A stretch of DNA of 64,000 nucleotides from Chryseobacterium ginsenosidimutans (lineage in GTDB: Bacteria; Bacteroidota; Bacteroidia; Flavobacteriales; Weeksellaceae). Positions 17,300-25,607 of the stretch are shown here, in pieces. Made by a program: the position numbers and the translations under genes. Position 1 is the first letter of the stretch, and each line of letters starts with the position of its first letter. Under the pieces are notes generated by a model that was given only the letters and a program-made list of their open reading frames with translations, searched no databases and was not told where the DNA came from. The DNA lies in NCBI RefSeq assembly GCF_030823405.1, contig NZ_JAUSXC010000001.1, forward strand, positions 2,835,001-2,899,000, read 5' to 3'.

Positions 17300-17331
17300 C
17301 AAACCATAGAATATCAATTAAATAAATGTAA
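17300..17331 (-). promoter_or_regulatory. Candidate GH127-operon promoter with half pentose box
   Basis: On the minus strand TTACATTTATTTAA (17318-17331) is identical to the corresponding part of the araB promoter. A TTTG (17300-17303) follows at exactly the same distance as in the araB and GH3 promoters (24 bases between the starts of CAAA and AAATGTA on the plus strand). The other half of the dyad is not conserved and the -7 box (TATGGTTTG) is imperfect. Confidence 0.45.
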
Positions 17332-17589
17332 TTTTATCATTATCAAAATGGATATCGTGTTTTGACAAAGACCATTGAAAATTTATGGGCAGACTTATCG
17401 TATTTTTAATAATATGCCGGGTGAATCTTTAATTAAAATGGTAAATAAAATTTTAACATAATTTTAACATTACATTCATATATAATTCACAGTAATTTCA
17501 GCAAATAAATCGCTTAAATGGTAAAAATAATTCCCAAAAACAGTATCCAGAACTAATAAACTCTCAAAAAAGAGTTAAAAGAGAAAAAT

Positions 17590-17612
17590 AAAGTGTTACA
17601 GATACATTTATT
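17590..17612 (+). promoter_or_regulatory. Pentose-box operator upstream of the AraR-like gene
   Basis: AAAGTGT-TACAGAT-ACATTTAT fits the TTAAGTGT-N7-ACAYTTAA pattern (core AAGTGTT-ACAGA-TACATTT at 17591-17609). It is centred about 50 bases upstream of the -7 element, which suggests autoregulation. Confidence 0.65.
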
Positions 17613-17646
17613 TACTTTTCATATATAAAATCTACCTTAAAACATT

Positions 17647-17654
17647 TAACTTTG
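17647..17654 (+). promoter_or_regulatory. -7 promoter element of the AraR-like gene
   Basis: TAACTTTG matches the TAnnTTTG consensus exactly, 16 bases before the ATG at 17671. The leader would be very short. No clear -33 element. Confidence 0.65.
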
Positions 17655-17670
17655 TATAAAATCATTTTTG

Positions 17671-18354
17671 ATGGGAGAAAATTATAATTATCCTAAACAT
17701 TTTGTCGCAGTAGACTGTATTATTTTCGGTTTTGATGGAGAAAATCTTAAAATTCTCTTGATTAAAAGAAATTTTGAACCCAATAAAGGAGATTGGTCAT
17801 TGATGGGTGGATTTATTAATGAACAGGAAAGTTCTGATCAGGCGGCCGATCGTATCCTGAATATGCTTACAGGTCTGGAAAACATTTATCTTGAACAGTT
17901 AAATACCTATACCGCGGTTGACCGGGATCCCAGTGCCAGAATTATGTCGATATCGCATTATGCGTTGATTAACATTCAGGATTCTATTCAGATTAATGAG
18001 AAATACAGCGCTAAATGGTTTGATTTAAAAGATCACCCAGATTTGATTTTTGATCACAATGCAATGGTAAAAGATGCAGTGCTGAGGCTGAGAAGAAGAG
18101 CAACCACAAGACCGATTGGCTTTGAACTGCTGCCGGAAAAATTTACGATGAAAGATCTTCAGAATCTTTACGAAGCTATTTTTGATGAAAAATATGACAA
18201 GCGTAATTTCACCAGTAAAATAAACGCATTGGATGTTCTTGTAAATACCAATGAAAAAGATATGAGTTCGTCTAAAAAAGGGTCGTTTCTTTATACTTTT
18301 GACGAAAAAAAATACAATAAAAAAATCTCGGAAGGTTTTATGTTTAAAATTTAG
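17671..18354 (+). CDS. araR: Nudix-type transcriptional regulator, AraR-like
   Basis: A 227-residue protein: an N-terminal Nudix-like domain (residues ~8-150: FVAVDCIIFGFDGENLKILL, KGDWSLMGGFI) and a C-terminal winged-helix DNA-binding domain (GFELLPEKFTMKDLQNLYEAIF, KRNFTSKI). The Nudix box is broken: where catalysis needs REUxEExGU the sequence has RILNMLTGL, so the domain should bind a ligand rather than hydrolyse one. In Bacteroides a protein of this architecture (AraR) is a repressor relieved by arabinose. The ATG at 17671 is preferred to the TTG just before it. It lies divergently between the GH127 operon and the araBAD cluster and has its own pentose box. The gene symbol is an inference from context. 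Confidence 0.88.
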   Translation: MGENYNYPKHFVAVDCIIFGFDGENLKILLIKRNFEPNKGDWSLMGGFINEQESSDQAADRILNMLTGLENIYLEQLNTYTAVDRDPSARIMSISHYALINIQDSIQINEKYSAKWFDLKDHPDLIFDHNAMVKDAVLRLRRRATTRPIGFELLPEKFTMKDLQNLYEAIFDEKYDKRNFTSKINALDVLVNTNEKDMSSSKKGSFLYTFDEKKYNKKISEGFMFKI

Positions 18355-18370
18355 AAAGACACTTAAAAAC

Positions 18371-18400
18371 AAAAAAGGATGCCGTTCAGCATCCTTTTTT
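18371..18400. terminator. Bidirectional terminator between araR and the sodium symporter gene
   Basis: A 12-bp stem (18371-18382 with 18389-18400; arm AAAAAAGGATGC) and a 6-base loop. The A- and T-runs make it work for both convergent transcripts: the regulator on plus and the araB-to-symporter operon on minus. Confidence 0.9.
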
Positions 18401-18419
18401 TATGAATTAAAATGATTGA

Positions 18420-20147
18420 TTACCAAAATCTCACGTAAAGTGCAGTCAGTAAAAGAACCGTAATCACGATCATAACCAACGTTCTGGAATCTACTTTAAA
18501 CATTTTTGAGTCAATGGCAAAAGCTTTCGGATTGACTTTCGGACCAGCTAAACTTATCATTACCATTACGGCAACCGTGATAAAGAATGACCAACCCATA
18601 TTGATTAAAAACGGAATTTCTGTAATTGTATGAATCACACCGTTTTCCATTTTTTCATATGTAAAAGCTGTGTATAACCAAGTTTCTTTTCCGAAAATAT
18701 CGACAGCAAAACTATTGAAGAAGATCGCCAGTAAAAAACCTAGTAAAACACCTACCAAAGCAGCAGTTCCTGTAGTTCTCTTCCAGAACATTCCTAAAAG
18801 AAACATTGCAAAAACCCCAGGACTGATAAATCCTGTGTATTTCTGAATAAATGTGAAACCACCTTCTCCTCCGATTCCTAAAACATCTGTCCATGTAAAT
18901 GCCAAAGCAACAGCCATTGCGATAATAATTGCCCAACGTCCGGTTCTTACCATTTCAATTTCGGTTGCATCTGCTTTCAGGTATTTTTTGTAGATATCCA
19001 AAGTGAAAATCGTGGAAATACTGTTTACTTTTCCTGCTAAAGAAGCCACGATTGCCGCCGTAAGTGCTGCCACTGCAAGACCTTTCAGTCCTGTCGGTAA
19101 AAATCCTAAAATAGCTGAATAAGCACCGTCTTTTACTCCGTTGAAACCAGGTAAATGCCCTTTTGTGTATAAAACATATGCTGCAATTCCAGGAAGCATT
19201 ACAATAATCGGCATAAATAACTTTAAAAACCCTGCAAATAAAATCCCTGTTCTTGCGGTTTTCAGATCTGCTCCCAAAGCACGTTGCGTGATGTACTGGT
19301 TGCATCCCCAATAATTCAGGTTAACAATCCATTGTCCTGCAAAATACATTGCCAAACCGGGTAAAACCACATATTTCTGTACGTTCACGTTTTCAGGCAT
19401 TGCCAACGTTGTGGTTGTGGTCGTTGGTTTATCCAGAATTAATTTAAAATGTTGTGGTGCCTCATTCATCAGGGTCTGAAAACCCACCAAAGCGTTTCCT
19501 ACAGCTGCGCCATTGATTCTCTGATCAACAATCTGAAGTGCCATATAAACTGTTGCAAAACCTCCGATAATCAAAACTGCTACCTGAATAACATCGGTGT
19601 AACCGATTACTTTCATTCCGCCTAAACCAATAAGCAAAGCCATCAAAAGCAATCCTATCATAATAATATGAAGGTTGTCACCACCCAACAAAGTATCGAT
19701 TGCCAATGCTCCCAGATAAAGAATTGAAGTTAAGTTTACAATTACATACAAAAACAGCCAAAAAACCGCCATAATCAGAGAAACTGATTTATTGTAACGG
19801 GTTTCCAGAAATTGGGGCATTGTATAAATTTTATTTTTAAGGTAAATAGGAATAAACCAAATGGCAATGATAATGAGGGCCACAGCTGCAAGCCACTCGT
19901 AAGCTGCAACAGCAATTCCCACGAAAAACCCTTCTCCACTCATCCCGATAAACTGCTCGGCAGAAATATTAGAAGCAATCAAACTGGCCCCAATCGCCCA
20001 CCAGGTGAGAGAACCTTCTGCCAGAAAATAATCTTTACTGCCTGTAGCTGCGGATTTTTTTCTGTTGTAAATCCAGATTCCGTAACCGGCTACCACCACA
20101 AAATAAACAAGAAATATAATGATATCAATAGTTGCTAAGTTTCCCAT
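18420..20147 (-). CDS. Sodium/sugar symporter (SSS family, SGLT-like)
   Basis: A 575-residue inner-membrane protein with about 14 hydrophobic segments. Family features are the N-terminal DYFLAEGSLTWWAIGASLIASNISAEQFIG and, mid-protein, GQWIVNLNYWGCNQYITQRALGA, typical of SGLT-like sugar symporters. It would import a monosaccharide with Na+. As last gene of araB-araD-araA-galM, three bases after galM, it is probably the L-arabinose (perhaps also xylose) importer. The substrate is inferred from neighbours only. Confidence 0.9.
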   Translation of the reverse strand: MGNLATIDIIIFLVYFVVVAGYGIWIYNRKKSAATGSKDYFLAEGSLTWWAIGASLIASNISAEQFIGMSGEGFFVGIAVAAYEWLAAVALIIIAIWFIPIYLKNKIYTMPQFLETRYNKSVSLIMAVFWLFLYVIVNLTSILYLGALAIDTLLGGDNLHIIMIGLLLMALLIGLGGMKVIGYTDVIQVAVLIIGGFATVYMALQIVDQRINGAAVGNALVGFQTLMNEAPQHFKLILDKPTTTTTTLAMPENVNVQKYVVLPGLAMYFAGQWIVNLNYWGCNQYITQRALGADLKTARTGILFAGFLKLFMPIIVMLPGIAAYVLYTKGHLPGFNGVKDGAYSAILGFLPTGLKGLAVAALTAAIVASLAGKVNSISTIFTLDIYKKYLKADATEIEMVRTGRWAIIIAMAVALAFTWTDVLGIGGEGGFTFIQKYTGFISPGVFAMFLLGMFWKRTTGTAALVGVLLGFLLAIFFNSFAVDIFGKETWLYTAFTYEKMENGVIHTITEIPFLINMGWSFFITVAVMVMISLAGPKVNPKAFAIDSKMFKVDSRTLVMIVITVLLLTALYVRFW

Positions 20148-20150
20148 AAT

Positions 20151-21308
20151 TTATTTTTTAACTGAGAATTTATAAATCGTTTTAGTCTGATATTTTTGTC
20201 CGGGCTTCAGTTCTGTTGAAGGGAAAGAAGTTTGGTTTGGAGAATCCGGAAAGTGTTGTGTTTCTAAGCAAAACCCTGTTCTGAATTCATTTTTTCCGCC
20301 GGTTTTGGTATCAAATTTCCCGTCAAGAAAATTTCCGGAATAGAACTGAACGCCGGGTTCGTCCGTAAAGATTTCCATCACTCTACCCGATTCAGGATGA
20401 TACACTTTGGCAATACTTCTCAGTCCGCTTCCGTTCAGAATCCAGTTGTGGTCGTAGCCTTTTCCTTTTTTCAGCTGGTCATTATCTGCGTTGATGTCTT
20501 TTTCGATTGCTTTTGAAACGGTGAAATCAAACGGACTTCCTTTTACGGCTTTTTCTTTGCCAGTCGGAATCAAGGTTTCATTAACAGGTAAGAATTTGTC
20601 TGCATAGATCTGCAATTCGTGGTCAGTAATCGTTTTTGTAAAATTCCCTGAAAGATTGAAGTATGAATGTTGGGTAAGATTTACAACCGTTGCTTTGTCT
20701 GTCGTTGCTTCATAAGAAATTTCTAAAGCATCGTCGTCTATCAAAGTGTATAAAACAGTTGTCATCAGTTTTCCGGGATAACCTTCTTCGCCGTCTTCAC
20801 TTGTGTAAGTCAGTTTTAAGGTTGGGAATTTAGCATCTTTTACGGGTTCGATATTCCAAATTTTGGTATGGAATCCTTCTTTTCCGCCGTGAAGGCTGTT
20901 GGATCCGTCATTTTTGTCGATGTCGTAAGTTTTGCCTTCCAAAGTGAATTTTGCATTGGCAATTCTGTTTCCGTAACGACCAATCAAGGCTCCGAAATAA
21001 TATGGATTCCCGGTAAAATAATCTTCAGGCTTTGTAAAGCCTAAAACGACATCTTCATATTTTCCGTTTTTATCGGGAGCCGTCATCGAAGTGATAATTC
21101 CACCAAAATTGATGACTTCCACTTTCATCCCGTTTTTGTTGCTTAAAGTATATTTCTTGATAGAATCGCCTTTTGCCGTCACTCCATAGTCCGAAACCTG
21201 TATGTTTTCCATATTTTCTGATTGAGTTTTTTGATTAGTTTCTTTTTTATTACAGCCGAAAATACATAAAAGTGCAACAATAATCAGATTATAACTTATT
21301 TTTTTCAT
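20151..21308 (-). CDS. galM: Aldose 1-epimerase (mutarotase), lipoprotein
   Basis: A 385-residue mutarotase interconverting alpha and beta anomers. The signal MKKISYNLIIVALLCIFGC ends at a lipobox Cys19, so it is anchored in the envelope. The catalytic His is in VVNLTQHSYFNLSG and the catalytic Glu in TGFCLETQHFPDSPNQ. GRYGNRIANAKFTLEGKTY is the family sugar-binding segment. It lies between araA and the sodium symporter, so it probably equilibrates sugar anomers in the periplasm before uptake. It may act on arabinose as well as galactose or glucose. Confidence 0.92.
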   Translation of the reverse strand: MKKISYNLIIVALLCIFGCNKKETNQKTQSENMENIQVSDYGVTAKGDSIKKYTLSNKNGMKVEVINFGGIITSMTAPDKNGKYEDVVLGFTKPEDYFTGNPYYFGALIGRYGNRIANAKFTLEGKTYDIDKNDGSNSLHGGKEGFHTKIWNIEPVKDAKFPTLKLTYTSEDGEEGYPGKLMTTVLYTLIDDDALEISYEATTDKATVVNLTQHSYFNLSGNFTKTITDHELQIYADKFLPVNETLIPTGKEKAVKGSPFDFTVSKAIEKDINADNDQLKKGKGYDHNWILNGSGLRSIAKVYHPESGRVMEIFTDEPGVQFYSGNFLDGKFDTKTGGKNEFRTGFCLETQHFPDSPNQTSFPSTELKPGQKYQTKTIYKFSVKK

Positions 21309-21329
21309 AGTTTTAATAGTTCTGCAAGT

Positions 21330-22826
21330 TTAACGATAATAGATTTCATTCCACCTAAGCGTATTCTTAAAATCACGGATTTTTGTATCTTCATCAATAA
21401 CCAATGATTCGATACCTACAATTTCAGCAAAATCTTCCAATTGTTCCGCACTGATGTTTTCGCTGTAACACGTGTGGTGCGCTCCACCAGCCAAAATCCA
21501 CGCTTCTGCAGCAGTGTACAAATCTGGAAGCGGCTTCCAAAGAACTCTTGCCACAGGAAGTTTTGGTAATTCTTCGGTGATTTCCAACGCTTTTGTTTTG
21601 TTGATTAACAGTCTGAAATGATTTCCAAAATCCATCAAAGCAGCATTTAGAGAATCAATATTTCCCCTCGAATTGAAAACCAGACGAACAGGATCTGCCT
21701 TACCGCCAATTCCCAAAGGATGAATCTCGCAAGATGGTTTATCAACCGCCAAAACAGGATCAACTTCCAGCATATGAGAACCTAAAACGGAAGGATTTGA
21801 AGGATTTAGATGATATGTATAGTCTTCCATAAAGGCATTTCCGCCTTCAAGACCTTGTCCCATTGTTTTCATGGCGCGAACCAAAGCTGCGGTTTTCCAG
21901 TCGCCTTCTCCTGCAAAACCGTAGCCTTTTTCCATTAACCTCTGAACGGCAATTCCGGGAAGTTGTTCCAAACCGTGCAGGTCTTCAAAAGTATCTGAGA
22001 ATCCTTTGAAATTTCCGTCTTTCAGGAATTTTTCTAACCCTAATTCTATTCTTGCAGCTGCTTCAAGCGATTTTCTGTTGCTTCCGCCTGCAAGAAGAGA
22101 TTCAGTCATTTTGTATGAAGCTTCATATTCTTCCATCAAAGTTTTGATTTCGCCTTCACCAATGGAATTGACAACGCTTACCAAATCCCCGATTCCCCAA
22201 GTATTTACTGAAAATCCAAATTTGGTTTCCGCTTCTACTTTGTCGCCATCGGTTACGGCAACATATCTCATATTGTCCCCAAAACGAGCAAATTTTGCGC
22301 CCTGCCAATCGTCCCAGCCTGCTACAACACGACTCCATTCTCCAATCTGTCTCTGAACTCTTTCTTCTGTCCAATGTCCCACAACCACTTTTCTGTTTTT
22401 ACGGAGACGGCTTACCATAAATCCAAATTCACGGTCACCATGAGCTGCCTGATTTAAGTTCATAAAATCCATATCCATCGTAGCCCACGGAATATCCTGA
22501 TTAAACTGTGTGTGAAGATGCAACATTGGTTTTTGTAAAGCGGTCAATCCACGAATCCACATTTTTGCAGGAGAAAACGTATGCATCCAAGTTACTATAC
22601 CAATACAGTCTTTCGCGAAATTGGCGGCTGTAAGTGTTTCAAAAATTTCTTCCGTTGTTTTTACGGTTGATTTTAAAACCACTTTTACCGGAATGGATGA
22701 AGATGCATTTAAAGCTTCCACTATTTTACCGGAATGTTCGGCAACCTGAGCTAAGGTTTCAGGTCCGTATAAATGCTGGCTTCCGGTGATGAACCAGATT
22801 TCTTTTGTATTGAGAGGTGTTAACAT
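21330..22826 (-). CDS. araA: L-arabinose isomerase
   Basis: A 498-residue cytoplasmic isomerase converting L-arabinose to L-ribulose, normal length for the family. Clear motifs are [13 protein letters not shown] at the N-terminus, [49 protein letters not shown], the metal-site Glu/His segments around [29 protein letters not shown] and GGAHHTCYS. Gene order araB-araD-araA-galM-symporter, all minus, with short gaps. Confidence 0.97.
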   Translation of the reverse strand: MLTPLNTKEIWFITGSQHLYGPETLAQVAEHSGKIVEALNASSSIPVKVVLKSTVKTTEEIFETLTAANFAKDCIGIVTWMHTFSPAKMWIRGLTALQKPMLHLHTQFNQDIPWATMDMDFMNLNQAAHGDREFGFMVSRLRKNRKVVVGHWTEERVQRQIGEWSRVVAGWDDWQGAKFARFGDNMRYVAVTDGDKVEAETKFGFSVNTWGIGDLVSVVNSIGEGEIKTLMEEYEASYKMTESLLAGGSNRKSLEAAARIELGLEKFLKDGNFKGFSDTFEDLHGLEQLPGIAVQRLMEKGYGFAGEGDWKTAALVRAMKTMGQGLEGGNAFMEDYTYHLNPSNPSVLGSHMLEVDPVLAVDKPSCEIHPLGIGGKADPVRLVFNSRGNIDSLNAALMDFGNHFRLLINKTKALEITEELPKLPVARVLWKPLPDLYTAAEAWILAGGAHHTCYSENISAEQLEDFAEIVGIESLVIDEDTKIRDFKNTLRWNEIYYR

Positions 22827-22859
22827 ATTCTTATAAATGATAATTGATTGTTATGTATT

Positions 22860-23558
22860 TTATTGCCCGTAATAGGCATTTTTACCGTGTTTACGTTCGT
22901 AATGTTTTATGATAAGAGAATCTTTCAAACGCAGTGCATTTGGGTTGATCTGTTTTGTGAGATACGCCATTTCTGCAATTGTTTCCAACACTTTGCTGTT
23001 GTAGACTGCTTTATCTGCATCTTTTCCCCAAGTGAATGGTCCGTGATTTCCGATAAGTACCATTTCCACTTCTTCGTAAGACAATTCTTTTTCTTTGAAG
23101 CAATCGAGAATCTGAATTCCTGTATTGTATTCATAGTTTCCTTCAATTAAATCATCTCTCATTGGTGGTGCGCAAGGAATATCTGTCGTTAAATGGTCTG
23201 CATGTGTGGTTCCGAAAATCGGAATATCCATCTGAGCCTGTGCCCAAGCAACAGAATAAATGGCGTGGGTGTGTGAAATTCCGCCAATTTTTTCCCAGTT
23301 TTTGTAAAGGTAAGCGTGGGTTTTGGTATCGGAAGATGGTCTTAATTTCCCTTCGACCAAATTGGCATCGTAATCTAAAATCACAATGTCTTCTGGCTTT
23401 AAAAGCTCGTAAGGAACGCCGCTTGGTTTGATGGCAAAGATTCCTTTTTCACGGTCGACAGCACTTACGTTCCCGAATGTGTAAACGACAAGCTTCAAGG
23501 CATCCAACTGCATATTGGCTTCGTAACATTCTCTTTGGAGTTCTTTATAGATGCTCAT
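22860..23558 (-). CDS. araD: L-ribulose-5-phosphate 4-epimerase
   Basis: A 232-residue class II aldolase-fold enzyme turning L-ribulose-5-P into D-xylulose-5-P. Zinc histidines are seen in SHTHAIYSVAWAQ and GTTHADHLTTDIPC. The phosphate-binding NVSAVDREKGIFAIKPSGVPY and LIGNHGPFTWGKDADKAVYN complete the active site. It ends 33 bases before araA. A 214-base gap carrying a family-A palindromic repeat separates it from araB. Confidence 0.96.
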   Translation of the reverse strand: MSIYKELQRECYEANMQLDALKLVVYTFGNVSAVDREKGIFAIKPSGVPYELLKPEDIVILDYDANLVEGKLRPSSDTKTHAYLYKNWEKIGGISHTHAIYSVAWAQAQMDIPIFGTTHADHLTTDIPCAPPMRDDLIEGNYEYNTGIQILDCFKEKELSYEEVEMVLIGNHGPFTWGKDADKAVYNSKVLETIAEMAYLTKQINPNALRLKDSLIIKHYERKHGKNAYYGQ

Positions 23559-23669
23559 TTTATTATATTTTTTTAACGCAAAAGGAGCGCAAAGTTTTTC
23601 ATTTATTTTTTAAAGTTTCTTTTGACAAACTTCTTGGTTATAACCTTCTCTTGTTTTATGTTGAATCTA

Positions 23670-23754
23670 CAGCCCGGCTTGAGCGGAAATCCTTTTTTGT
23701 ATTGGCAAAAGCGTTGGTAAAAAAGATTGGGAGCGGAAGACGGATAAAGCTGCC
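23670..23754 (+). repeat. Dispersed palindromic repeat, family A, copy 2
   Basis: It starts CAGCCCGGCTTGAGCGGAAA and ends ACGGATAAAGCTGCC, and is able to fold on itself. It resembles 11262-11340 and 35957-36026 and lies in the same orientation. It sits in the araB-araD gap (23559-23772), which otherwise holds only a CGCAAA-type direct repeat near 23576-23591 and no gene. Confidence 0.75.
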
Positions 23755-23772
23755 ATAAAAAATATTCTGATT

Positions 23773-25470
23773 TTAGTTGGTTACTGATTTAGGTTTCTTA
23801 CTTTTCTGTTTTAAAGTGTTTTCTGTAAAATCGGCAAGAATCTGATATTGGTTCATCAATTCAGCATATTTCTTTACTTCTTCAGGTTGAGGCAAATATT
23901 CGGCTTCGAAATCGGAACCCATTTTCAGGCTCGCTTCCTGAACATTGGAATAAATTCCTGCTGCAACGGATGCATATATCGCCGCTCCCAAAGCCGGAGC
24001 TTGGTCGGATGCAGCCACTACAATCGGCATATTCAGGACGTTTGCTAAAGTCTGCATAATAAATGGAGATTTTCTGGCTACACCGCCAATTCCAATTACT
24101 TTTTTGATTTTCACACCTTCTTCGAAACGGTCAACGATTTTCTTGGAACCGAAACAAATGGCATTCACCAAAGCTTTGAAAATATGTGGCGCTTTTGTAC
24201 CGAGTGAAAGGTTGCTGATAGCGGCTTTCAGTTCCTGATTGGCATCGGGCGTTCTTCGTCCGTTAATCCAGTCTAAAGCAATAGGAACAGCTTCGGACAA
24301 AGGGATTTTTTCGGCTTCTAAAGTGAGATTGCGGATGAGATTATTTTCTATTTCTTCCTTTAATTGTTGTTTTTGATGTTCATCGATGATATTAGAATTC
24401 ATCAGAATATTTTGAGTTGGCCACATCAGAATATCTTTGTACCAAGCCAACAAATCTCCGAACGCCGACTGACCGGCCTCAAGACCAATCAATCCCGGAA
24501 TAACGGAACCATTTACCTGTCCGCAAATGCCTTTAACGGTTTTATCCTGAATAATTTCGTTGGGTGCAACCATAATATCGCAGGTAGAAGTTCCCATGAT
24601 TCTGATGAGGGTATTTTCCTCCACTTTTGCACCGACTGCTCCGGAATGGGCGTCGAAAGTACCTACGGCAATTAAAGTATTAGTGGTTAATCCCAGTTTT
24701 GCCGCCCATTCTTCGTTCAAATTTCCAGCAATCTCATCGGAAGTATAGGTTTTATCATACAATCTATCCCGAAGTTCGGCTAAAGACGGGTCTAACTCAC
24801 CGAGAAACTTTTTTGAAGGCAATCCGCCCCACGATTCGTGCCACATTGCTTTGTGACCGGCTGCGCAACGGCTTCTTTTGAATGTCACCAAATCCTGATT
24901 ATCAGAAAGAAGAAATGTAATATAGTCACAATGTTCCATCCAGCTGTAAGCCGCATTTTTTACATTTTCATCAACTCTGTTGATGTGAAGAATTTTTGCC
25001 CAAAACCATTCGGAAGAATAGATTCCCCCTTCAAATTTGGTATAATCTTCACCGCCCCAGTTTCTTGCTAAGTGGTTGATTTCTTCTGCCTCGTTAATAG
25101 AAGTATGGTCTTTCCATAACACCATCATCGCATTGGGATTTTCTTCAAATCCAGGAGTTAAAGACAATGCAATTCCTTCTTTATTTACTGGAAGCGGCGA
25201 TGAACCTGTGGTATCAATACAAATGCTGACAATATTTTCCGGCGCTACTCCACTTTCTTTTACCACATCAAAAATGGTTTTTTCCAAACCTTCGATATGG
25301 TCTAAAGGATGCTGACGGAATTGGTTTTCTTCCGGTTTGCAGAATTTTCCTTCTTTCCATCTTTGGTAATAGCTTACGGATGTAGCGAGTTCTGTTCCGT
25401 TTTCTGTATCAATCAGGACTGCACGAACGGAATCTGTTCCATAATCTAATCCGATAACGTATTTCTTCAT
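23773..25470 (-). CDS. araB: Ribulokinase
   Basis: A 565-residue FGGY-family kinase phosphorylating L-ribulose. MKKYVIGLDYGTDSVRAVLID is the N-terminal phosphate loop. The sugar-binding region SRCAAGHKAMWHES, GTFDAHSGAVGA and the C-terminal ATP site IGIGGVARKSPFIMQTLANVLN with QAPALGAAIYA are all present. The frame stays open upstream to a GTG inside the promoter; I place the start at the ATG at 25470, which gives the normal N-terminus and a leader of about 50 bases. First gene of the arabinose operon. Confidence 0.96.
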   Translation of the reverse strand: MKKYVIGLDYGTDSVRAVLIDTENGTELATSVSYYQRWKEGKFCKPEENQFRQHPLDHIEGLEKTIFDVVKESGVAPENIVSICIDTTGSSPLPVNKEGIALSLTPGFEENPNAMMVLWKDHTSINEAEEINHLARNWGGEDYTKFEGGIYSSEWFWAKILHINRVDENVKNAAYSWMEHCDYITFLLSDNQDLVTFKRSRCAAGHKAMWHESWGGLPSKKFLGELDPSLAELRDRLYDKTYTSDEIAGNLNEEWAAKLGLTTNTLIAVGTFDAHSGAVGAKVEENTLIRIMGTSTCDIMVAPNEIIQDKTVKGICGQVNGSVIPGLIGLEAGQSAFGDLLAWYKDILMWPTQNILMNSNIIDEHQKQQLKEEIENNLIRNLTLEAEKIPLSEAVPIALDWINGRRTPDANQELKAAISNLSLGTKAPHIFKALVNAICFGSKKIVDRFEEGVKIKKVIGIGGVARKSPFIMQTLANVLNMPIVVAASDQAPALGAAIYASVAAGIYSNVQEASLKMGSDFEAEYLPQPEEVKKYAELMNQYQILADFTENTLKQKSKKPKSVTN

Positions 25471-25528
25471 GTAGAGATGAATTAAATTTAATAATGTTTT
25501 ACGTTTCTCTTTTTGTATGTGAGAAAAA

Positions 25529-25536
25529 CAAATATA
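25529..25536 (-). promoter_or_regulatory. -7 element of the araB operon promoter
   Basis: On the minus strand TATATTTG, a perfect TAnnTTTG match, 58 bases before the araB ATG. It sits 17 bases from the pentose box at the same spacing as in the GH3 promoter. Confidence 0.75.
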
Positions 25537-25550
25537 AGATTCTATTTTAA

Positions 25551-25573
25551 ATAAATGTAAGCAATACACTTAA
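25551..25573 (-). promoter_or_regulatory. Pentose-box operator of the araB operon
   Basis: Minus-strand TTAAGTGT-N7-ACATTTAT (core 25553-25571). It occupies the -33 region of the promoter, consistent with a repressor that blocks polymerase. The segment from here through the -7 box shares 32 identical bases with the GH3 promoter. Confidence 0.72.
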
Positions 25574-25607
25574 TTTTAATTTTTCCTTTATTGATGGAGC
25601 TTAAGTA

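Larger units (their letters stand above)
17145..17670. other. 526-bp divergent control region between GH127 and the AraR-like gene
   Basis: No gene. It holds the leader of the GH127 operon, a GTTATCATAA word (17276-17285) that recurs upstream of the xylR-like gene, the half-box promoter at 17300-17331, a full pentose box at 17590-17612 and a consensus -7 element at 17647-17654. Very AT-rich, especially 17430-17560. Confidence 0.7.

Noticed and set aside
22909..22926. TTTATGATAAG word as a regulatory site
   Set aside because: Inside the araD coding sequence and only a partial match to GTTATCATAA.
25471..25569. N-terminal extension of araB to a GTG
   Set aside because: The extension would be translated from the operator and -7 box; the internal ATG gives the family N-terminus.
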